A stretch of 43,001 nt of DNA from Desulfacinum sp. (GTDB taxonomy: Bacteria; Desulfobacterota; Syntrophobacteria; Syntrophobacterales; DSM-9756). The notes under the pieces were generated by a model. It had not been told where the DNA came from, ran no database searches, and saw only the letters and a list, made by a program, of their open reading frames with translations. A program made the translations under genes and the position numbers. The DNA lies in contig JACIYN010000069.1 of assembly GCA_014359885.1 (NCBI GenBank), positions 1-43,001 of the forward strand. The letters run 5' to 3'. This document shows positions 37,693-43,001 of this stretch, in pieces; positions within the stretch are counted from its first letter, which is position 1, and every line of letters starts with the position of its first letter.

Positions 37693-38186
37693 GATCCACT
37701 CGCTCCCTTTCCCTCGGAGGATTCGACCCGTTCCCGGGCGGCCGCCACGGCGCGTTCCGCGGCCTCCTGGGGCGATTCCACGATGCGGGCGCCCGGAACC
37801 TCACACGGCGGATGGATGCAAAAGACCGGTTTTCCGGCCTTGAGGGCCAGGGCGATCTCGGAAAGCGTCCCGTAGCCGCCGTGGACCGATACCACGGCGT
37901 CCGCCGTCTGAACGATCACGGCGTTCCGCGCCTGGCCCATGTTGGTGGCGATGGCATAGTCGATAAAGGGATTGGCCTGGGATGTGTCGGGACCGGGCAG
38001 GACCCCCAGTGTGACGCCGCCCGCCTGCTTGGCCCCCAGGGCCGCCGCCTCCATGACGCCGCCCAGCCCGCCGCAGATGAGTACGGCTCCCGACCGCGCC
38101 ACGGCTTCCCCCACCCGCCGTGCCGCGTCCCGCGCAGCTTCGGAAGCCCTTCCGGCTCCCACCACGGCCACGATCGGACGACGCAC
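37689..38186 (-). CDS. LOG-like Rossmann protein (TIGR00725 type)
   Basis: The protein has 165 residues with a nucleotide-binding fold: VAVVGAGRASEAARDAARRV, LICGGLGGVMEAAALGAKQA, GVLPGPDTSQANPFIDYAI and the segment SVHGGYGTLSEIALALKAGK, corresponding to the PGGxGTxxE motif of LOG and lysine-decarboxylase-like proteins with His replacing Pro. LOG proteins remove ribose phosphate from nucleotides; TIGR00725 members are uncharacterised. It abuts pcm (gap of 0 nt) and overlaps the degenerate-GGDEF gene by 4 nt, so all three are translated together. Confidence 0.85.
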   Translation of the reverse strand: MRRPIVAVVGAGRASEAARDAARRVGEAVARSGAVLICGGLGGVMEAAALGAKQAGGVTLGVLPGPDTSQANPFIDYAIATNMGQARNAVIVQTADAVVSVHGGYGTLSEIALALKAGKPVFCIHPPCEVPGARIVESPQEAAERAVAAARERVESSEGKGASGS

Positions 38187-38834
38187 CTACTCCTCCCAGC
38201 CCCACTTGCCCACAAGATCCACGAAACGGCATCCGCCCAGATGGCTCTTGCGAATGCCTTCCGGAACACGTTCCACCAAAACCAGCTCCTGGGTGAGCCG
38301 GTCCCCCACCGGCACGATCAGCCGTCCTCCCACGGCCAGCTGATCCACCAGCGGCTGGGGCACCTGGGGCGCTCCGGCCGACACCAGGATGGCATCGAAG
38401 GGGGCCTCTTCGGGCCAGCCCACCGTGCCGTCGCCCACCTTGAGCACCACGTTCCTGTATCCCAATTGTTCCAGGGTCTTGCGGGCCCGGTGCAGCAGGC
38501 TCGGAAGCCGCTCGATGCTGAAAACCGTGTCGGCCAGCTCGGCCAGAATCGCCGTCTGGTAGCCGGACCCGGTCCCGATCTCCAGCACCTTTTCCGTCCC
38601 TTGGAGCTGCAGGGCTTCGGTCATGAGGGCCACGATGTAGGGCTGGCTGATGGTCTGCTTGTCGCCGATGGGCAGCGGATGGTCGGCGTAGGCCTGGCCC
38701 TGGAGCGCTTCGCTCACGAAGAGATGGCGGGGCACCTTTCGCATGGCGGCCAGGACGCGAGGGTCGTGGATACCGCGGGGAATCAACTGGGTTTCGACCA
38801 TCCGGTCGCGTGCTTTTTGAAAATTGTGCGTCAT
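38187..38834 (-). CDS. pcm: Protein-L-isoaspartate O-methyltransferase
   Basis: The protein has 215 residues from the ATG at 38834. It has the PIMT hallmarks: [60 protein letters not shown], the SAM-binding [19 protein letters not shown], and [20 protein letters not shown]. It methylates isoaspartyl residues in aged proteins in the cytosol. It is first in the pcm-LOG-like-GGDEF-like operon. The usual neighbour surE is absent. The 5' extension of the open frame to 38921 has no start signal and is ignored. Confidence 0.96.
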   Translation of the reverse strand: MTHNFQKARDRMVETQLIPRGIHDPRVLAAMRKVPRHLFVSEALQGQAYADHPLPIGDKQTISQPYIVALMTEALQLQGTEKVLEIGTGSGYQTAILAELADTVFSIERLPSLLHRARKTLEQLGYRNVVLKVGDGTVGWPEEAPFDAILVSAGAPQVPQPLVDQLAVGGRLIVPVGDRLTQELVLVERVPEGIRKSHLGGCRFVDLVGKWGWEE

Positions 38835-38975
38835 GATCCCGTGATCTGTCGATTGTCCAAAGGTCAAGGAAGTCGCGCTCGGCGAAGCTCGTTCTGCCCG
38901 ATTGTTCCATGGAAAAAGCACCCTACCCCATAGAACTATCCGAGAACATTGTCAATTCCTTTTTCCCATCCCTTC

Positions 38976-40898
38976 TCACAGCAGGTTGGCCCATCGGGCG
39001 TAGAGCCGCCACAAATCGTCCGGAGGAAGGTGGGCATCGGTGCGGAGACGGTTTGGGCCGAGCACCCGCCGGCGCAGGCGGCGGCGAAAGAACGCGCCCA
39101 GGGGCATCTTGCCCCGTTCCCCCCGGATCCAGCCGGGAAGGAGATCCGCGTCGGTGGGAATGGAAAGAAGGGGCTCCACCTGGGTGCCCGTATAGAGGGC
39201 CTGGATCCCGTCCTTCCAAGACGAATCGTAAGGATCGAGACTCGGCGGGCCGGTCTCCGAAAAGATCCCCTCCAACCCCAAGGGATGGTGCGTGTCGTTT
39301 AGCGGCCGAAGGACATAGAGGCAGCCTGGTCGTGCGGCAGAGCCCAGGATCTTTTCCGCCTCTTCACGCCCCCAGGTTCCGTCGCCGAAGACACCGAAAC
39401 CAAGGCATTCGTCCCGCTTCCAATGTTTTCGCAGCGCCAGGGCCAGACTGGGATCCGTCGCCCGCGCCGTATCCTCCCAAAAGAGGATCACGGGGGGACC
39501 GTCCAGCCCCTGGAGGAAGGAAAAGAGCGCCCTCAGGTAGTCCCCGTCCCGATCCCGTCTGGAAGAGATGAAGAACTTGTCGATCCAGGGAATGACGAGA
39601 GATTCCAGGCGCCCCCTTTCGATCCACTGGTTTCCTTCCTCCAGGAGAGCCCACAGGAGGGCCCAGCCCCGAGGCCACAGCATCCGTCTTTCCTTCCACC
39701 AGCCGTAGAGGCGCGCCGGCGAAAGCGCCTGGTGGAGCGGAAGCCACCCCGCCCAGGAAAAAGGAAGCCTGCCGGCGGTCCGCCGGAATTTCTCCGCATC
39801 CACGAGGGGTGAGAAGAGAGGCAGATAACGGTCCAGAACGGCCGCCTTGGAAGGAATCAACCGGCTTCGGCCCCACGCCTCCCACAAAGCGAAGAGCACC
39901 CTGGGCTTCACCAGCCGCTCCTCCCAAAGATGCCCTAGGGACTGGATAGGCGATGCAGCCGCCTGGAACCTCTCGGCGGCCTTTCGGGCCCGTTCCCGCA
40001 CACGCCCGTAGAATTCCCGCCGACTGGTTTCATCGGGAAATTGTTCCCCCAGGCTTTCGAAGGCCCACCCACTGCAGGCCGCCAGGGTGGCGTTGTGGAG
40101 GCTGAGGACCACGCGCCTTCTTTTCCGGCTCACCGCAAAAGCGAGACGGCGGACCGCTTCAAGCTCCCGGGCGGTCCGTTCCATGAGATGCTCCAGGGTG
40201 CGGCACCGGCTTCTTGAAAAAAATCCCGGCTGGGGCGCGATTCTTCCGGGGCAGGACGCCCGGGGATGGGAGCCGGGGGGAAGAAGAATCGGGCGCCCCA
40301 CGTGCAGCCACCGCCCCGGACAAAAGCGGGCGACCGCCACGCGCGGCCCCCTCATCCAGGCTGTGGCGAGCTCCCGCAGTGTCATGACGGCCCATGGGTG
40401 GGGAATGTCTTGCCGGACACGGCGCCCCAGGAGCCGGAGGTGCCGGAGCCAGTCGCGCCTGGACGGTCCGCGACGGTACGGCCTGGGAATGGGGGGTCCC
40501 CAGCCGAGAAGGGAGACCAGCGGATAGGTCCGGTCCTGGAGGTACGGCGGCAGGCGCCTCAGAGCGGCCCGCGCCTTGCCGCGCGCCGTCGCCGGCAGGG
40601 CCGTCCCGAGCATGGGGCGTGGCCCGGGTGCCTGACCGTGCGCGTTTCGCCCCCGAGGGCCGGCAAGAGGAGGCTCCAGCCAGCACAAGAGGTCGAAGAG
40701 GAAGAGGACAAGCTCCCTGTCCAGAGTCTGCAGGGGCAGGTCGAGCACGGCATCCAGAACCCGCTCCCAGTGCCCCCAGTCTCCGCCGTCCCGGGGGGCG
40801 AAGAGGTCCATAAGGGCCCTCTCCCGCACCTCCGGATCCGGGTGCACCGCTCGTTGGGCCGTTCGTCTCAGGATCTTCTTCGCGGCGGAATCCTTCAT
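38976..40898 (-). CDS. Large hypothetical protein, 640 aa, no recognised domain
   Basis: From the ATG at 40898 (GGAG upstream); ATG 40973 is an alternative. The protein is soluble and very rich in Arg, Leu and Trp. Residues 1-90 look helical (HPDPEVRERALMDLFAPRD). The middle has basic runs (FFSRSRCRTLEHLMERTARE, VSRKRRRVVLSLHNATL) and long helices. The C-terminal third has VILFWEDTARATDPSLALAL and FGVFGDGTWGREEAEKILGS. This last third has strand-like and acidic patches that might be enzymatic, but no motif is certain. It stands alone between pcm and the feo genes. Codon usage looks host-like. Confidence 0.75.
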   Translation of the reverse strand: MKDSAAKKILRRTAQRAVHPDPEVRERALMDLFAPRDGGDWGHWERVLDAVLDLPLQTLDRELVLFLFDLLCWLEPPLAGPRGRNAHGQAPGPRPMLGTALPATARGKARAALRRLPPYLQDRTYPLVSLLGWGPPIPRPYRRGPSRRDWLRHLRLLGRRVRQDIPHPWAVMTLRELATAWMRGPRVAVARFCPGRWLHVGRPILLPPGSHPRASCPGRIAPQPGFFSRSRCRTLEHLMERTARELEAVRRLAFAVSRKRRRVVLSLHNATLAACSGWAFESLGEQFPDETSRREFYGRVRERARKAAERFQAAASPIQSLGHLWEERLVKPRVLFALWEAWGRSRLIPSKAAVLDRYLPLFSPLVDAEKFRRTAGRLPFSWAGWLPLHQALSPARLYGWWKERRMLWPRGWALLWALLEEGNQWIERGRLESLVIPWIDKFFISSRRDRDGDYLRALFSFLQGLDGPPVILFWEDTARATDPSLALALRKHWKRDECLGFGVFGDGTWGREEAEKILGSAARPGCLYVLRPLNDTHHPLGLEGIFSETGPPSLDPYDSSWKDGIQALYTGTQVEPLLSIPTDADLLPGWIRGERGKMPLGAFFRRRLRRRVLGPNRLRTDAHLPPDDLWRLYARWANLL

Positions 40899-41090
40899 GA
40901 AAGCGTCTCCAGGTCCGGCGTCCGGCGCGACCTTGGCGCCCAATCGCGGTCCCTTTCCCGCATGCATCTGCATCTCGGGGCATACCAGAAGGCCGGCCTC
41001 GACACAACGTCCGCCTGAAAGCCTCTCCGAAAACTCCGCAGACCATCACGTCCCCCCAACCGGGGGTCTATAACCTACTGTAAATATGGG

Positions 41091-41133
41091 ATCCCCGCTC
41101 CCCGTTCAAGCCGGGGACAAGCTTCGCGGGGGT
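41091..41133. repeat. Inverted partial copy of the element E core
   Basis: ATCCCCGCTCCCCGTTCAAG, then CCGGGGACAAGCTTCGCG, is the near-exact reverse complement of 36452-36493. A second REP-like hairpin GGAACGGGCTTTACGCCCGT lies at 41178-41197. The rest of 40899-41369 shows no gene. Confidence 0.7.
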
Positions 41134-41369
41134 GACCCATGGACGCGGAAAGAAAGGGGATTCATCTCTTTTCGTAGGAACGGGCTTTACGCCCGTCCGC
41201 GCGGACCGATCTTACGCCCATAATGCGGGACCGGCACCCACAAGGGGAGTGATTCCTCCTGTGCGCGGCGGCAGGCGGGAAGCCTTGCAGCCGGCCCGGG
41301 GATGATTATCAGAATGGCGCACAGAGAGTCTGGCGGGTCGGATGAAGTTTCCGGATCGACGTTTTTCTG

Positions 41370-41399
41370 TTGACTCCGTATAAAGTTCGGGGTACCTAA
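41370..41399 (+). promoter_or_regulatory. feo promoter with DtxR-type operator over the -10
   Basis: The -35 TTGACT (41370-41375) and, 17 nt on, the -10 TACCTA (41393-41398) are overlapped by TTCGGGGTACCTAA (41386-41399). That is a near match to the TTAGG-N4-CCTAA box of DtxR/IdeR-family iron repressors. A perfect copy of this box occurs before the second feoA at 41855. Confidence 0.6.
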
Positions 41400-41427
41400 T
41401 AGCCACACTCTAGCGGAGAGGTCGACA

Positions 41428-41724
41428 ATGGGTTGGTGGACAAACGGAAGAGGACGCTTCGGGTTGATGAGTCGAGAAAGCGGCTGCGATGGTCTGGTTC
41501 CTCTTTCCCACGCCCGGCCCGGAACGCGCCTGAAGGTGCGGCGCATCGAAGGAGGCCGCAGGCTGTGCGCCCGCATGGCCGCCCTGGGGATCTACCCGGG
41601 GGCGGAGCTGGAGCTGGTCTGTTCCGGGTGCGACTGCCCATGCCTCGTCAAGGTGCATGGGAGCACCCTGAGTCTCGGGGCCGGAGTCTCCAACAAGATT
41701 CTGGTGAGCGGCCTGTCGGCCTGA
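41428..41724 (+). CDS. feoA: FeoA-type SH3-like protein, first copy
   Basis: The protein has 98 residues. The FeoA core starts at VPLSHARPGTRLKVRRIEGG, with RRLCARMAALGIYPGAELEL and LSLGAGVSNKILVSGL following. The extra 20 N-terminal residues (MGWWTNGRGRFGLMSRES) are unusual; ATG 41467 is an alternative start, though GGAGAGG favours 41428. It carries a CSGCDCPC insert in the middle, an unusual Cys cluster for FeoA that might bind a metal. It precedes a terminator and its own operator, so it may be expressed apart from feoA2-feoB. Confidence 0.88.
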   Translation: MGWWTNGRGRFGLMSRESGCDGLVPLSHARPGTRLKVRRIEGGRRLCARMAALGIYPGAELELVCSGCDCPCLVKVHGSTLSLGAGVSNKILVSGLSA

Positions 41725-41819
41725 TCGCATCCAAGCGGCTGCCGGAGCGAGGACCCCGGAGGCCGGAAGAAGAGGATGGCAGCCCATCGTCGGAGTTCGG
41801 CGTTGTCTGAAGGTCAGGC

Positions 41820-41842
41820 GCGGCCATGAAGGCCGCTTTTTT
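41820..41842 (+). terminator. Intrinsic terminator between the two feoA genes
   Basis: GCGGCC pairs with GGCCGC around ATGAA and is followed by six T residues. It isolates the first feoA as a monocistronic unit unless read through. Confidence 0.88.
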
Positions 41843-41869
41843 GTGAGGCTCAAGTTAGGCGTCCCTAAT
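41841..41869 (+). promoter_or_regulatory. Second feo promoter with perfect DtxR-type box
   Basis: TTGTGA (41841-41846), a 17-nt spacer and CCTAAT (41864-41869) form a promoter. The -10 lies in TTAGGCGTCCCTAA (41855-41868), a perfect TTAGG-N4-CCTAA inverted repeat as bound by DtxR/IdeR-family metal repressors. It immediately follows the terminator. Confidence 0.65.
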
Positions 41870-41887
41870 TCAAGGAGAGATCTCTTC

Positions 41888-42130
41888 ATGAAGACGGTTC
41901 TCTTGCGACACATGGAACCCAAGCAAAGCGGGGTCATTGTGAAGGTGACGGCCACAGGGGAACTGGGACGGCGCATCCGGGACATGGGCCTGGTGCCGGG
42001 CACTCCCCTCCAGGTCCAGGGCCGTGCGCCGCTCAAGGACCCCGTGGCGATCCGGGTCCGCAATTTCACGCTCACCCTGAGAAACAACGAGGCGGATCAC
42101 ATCCACGTGGAGGTTCAGGACAACTCATGA
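41888..42130 (+). CDS. feoA: FeoA, second copy
   Basis: The protein has 80 residues, normal for FeoA: GVIVKVTATGELGRRIRDMG, LVPGTPLQVQGRAPLKDPVA and IRVRNFTLTLRNNEADHIHV form the SH3-like barrel thought to contact FeoB. AAGGAG is upstream of the ATG at 41888. Its stop overlaps the feoB start by 4 nt (ATGA), so translation is coupled. It lacks the Cys insert of the first copy. Iron-dependent control through the adjacent box is expected. Confidence 0.93.
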   Translation: MKTVLLRHMEPKQSGVIVKVTATGELGRRIRDMGLVPGTPLQVQGRAPLKDPVAIRVRNFTLTLRNNEADHIHVEVQDNS

Positions 42131-43001
42131 GCGCATCGGCCAAGGAACATCTGTTCGCCCTGGCGGGCAACCCCAACTGCGGCAAGACCACCCTTTTCAA
42201 CGCCATCACCGGGGCCCGCCAGCATGTGGGAAATTATCCCGGTATCACGGTGGAAAAGAAGGAAGGCCTGTGCAGCCTGGACGGGCGCACCCTCCGGCTG
42301 GTGGACCTTCCCGGCACCTATTCCCTCACGGCCTACTCCCTGGAGGAACTGGTGGCCCGGGATTTCCTGGTCCACGAAAGGCCGGAGGTGGTCATCAACA
42401 TCGTGGACGCATCCAACCTGGAACGCAACCTCTACCTCACGGTACAGCTCCTGGAACTGGGAGTGCCCGTGGTGATGGCTCTCAACATGGTGGACGTGGC
42501 GGAAAGCCGCGGCATTCGGATCCACTGCGACGAATTGTCCCGGCGTTTGGGAATCCCCGTGGTCCCCACGGTGGCGCGGCGGGGGGAAGGCAAGGAAGCG
42601 CTTCTTCGGGCCGCCGTGGACGTGGCCGAAAGCGGACGCAGGTGGGAGCCCCTGCGCCTGTCCTACGGGGCGGACATCGACCCGGCCCTCCAGGACATGG
42701 AACGGCTCATCGTGGAAAAAGGGCTCCTGACGGATCTCTACCCGGCCCGCTGGACGGCCCTCAAGATCCTGGAAGAGGACGAGCAGGTGCTGGGCAAGGC
42801 CCGTGAGGCCGACCCGGCCCTCACCGATGAACTGCTGGCCCAGGCGGCCAAGGTCACCCAGCACATCCAGAAAACGCTGGACAGCTACCCCGAAGCCATC
42901 ATCGCCGACCACCGCTACGGATACATCTCGGGGCTTCTCCGGGAAGGCATCGTGGAGCAGCGCTGGCGGGGCGACCGGCTGCACCTTTCCGACCAGATCG
43001 A
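42127..43001 (+). CDS. feoB: Ferrous iron transporter FeoB (5' part)
   Basis: The first 291 codons are present; the gene runs off the right edge before the membrane region. The N-terminal G-domain is complete: G1 GNPNCGKT (14-21), G2 Thr41 in PGITVEKKEG, G3 DLPG (60-63), G4 NMVD (120-123). A helical GDI domain follows, with IVEKGLLTDLYPARWTALKI, then DHRYGYISGLL shortly before the first membrane helix. FeoB carries Fe(II) across the inner membrane, driven or gated by GTP hydrolysis. It is coupled to feoA2 by an ATGA overlap. Confidence 0.97.
   Translation, partial: MSASAKEHLFALAGNPNCGKTTLFNAITGARQHVGNYPGITVEKKEGLCSLDGRTLRLVDLPGTYSLTAYSLEELVARDFLVHERPEVVINIVDASNLERNLYLTVQLLELGVPVVMALNMVDVAESRGIRIHCDELSRRLGIPVVPTVARRGEGKEALLRAAVDVAESGRRWEPLRLSYGADIDPALQDMERLIVEKGLLTDLYPARWTALKILEEDEQVLGKAREADPALTDELLAQAAKVTQHIQKTLDSYPEAIIADHRYGYISGLLREGIVEQRWRGDRLHLSDQI

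Overview
The window is GC-rich chromosomal DNA of an anaerobic deltaproteobacterium (Desulfobacterota), most likely a sulfate-reducing or syntrophic member of the Syntrophobacteria. That placement is inferred from gene content: a complete hdrCBA-floxDCBA electron-bifurcation cluster, an exported CbiK-type cobaltochelatase, a phenylacetate-CoA ligase/ACT/Liv operon, a TRAP transporter, Feo iron uptake, an apparent selenoprotein and cobalamin riboswitches. No rRNA or taxonomic marker gene is present.

Layout. 1-5060: a minus-strand operon, promoter > Phe-rich leader peptide > attenuator > paaK > ACT-domain protein > livK > livH > livM. 5.1-6.5 kb: repeats, then a membrane TPR protein. 6.7-8.7 kb: pyrR, a threonine dehydratase-like gene and tRNA-Gly(UCC). 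8.7-11.9 kb: an HDOD protein, a TPR protein, a small membrane protein and a QueG-like Fe-S protein. 11.8-18.1 kb: a four-helix-bundle gene between two heptamer arrays, then a cobalt/B12 region (cbiK operon with cobalamin riboswitch, a TusA-like gene with an in-frame UGA, a second riboswitch-like leader, DUF4198, a His-rich peptide) and a molybdopterin oxidoreductase. 18.3-21.4 kb: dctPQM TRAP transporter. 21.4-25.0 kb: Slp lipoprotein, tandem phosphofructokinase and diadenylate cyclase. 25-27.2 kb: a sparse, less GC-rich stretch with a GIY-YIG nuclease, ending at tRNA-Pro(UGG). 27.7-36.3 kb: GAF protein, hdrCBA and floxDCBA. 36.5-41 kb: degenerate GGDEF protein, LOG-like protein, Pcm and a 640-aa orphan. 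41.4-43 kb: feoA-feoA-feoB.

Three signals stand out. First, paaK is preceded by a 28-codon leader with ten Phe codons, followed by four successive, mutually exclusive RNA pairings that end in an intrinsic terminator. This is a classical Phe attenuator architecture, but on a phenylacetate-CoA ligase operon. It suggests the operon serves phenylalanine salvage or synthesis rather than phenylacetate degradation. Second, a TusA-like gene at 14156-14395 has its canonical Cys-Pro replaced by Cys-UGA, with a strong ribosome binding site and a SECIS-like hairpin just after the UGA: a probable unannotated selenoprotein. Third, tandem heptamer arrays, each with its own unit, begin on the stop codons of many genes. 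Alongside them runs a family of ~220-bp MITE-like elements, one of which sits inside a heptamer array.

Most functional calls rest on recognising protein motifs by eye. No database search or folding calculation was run.
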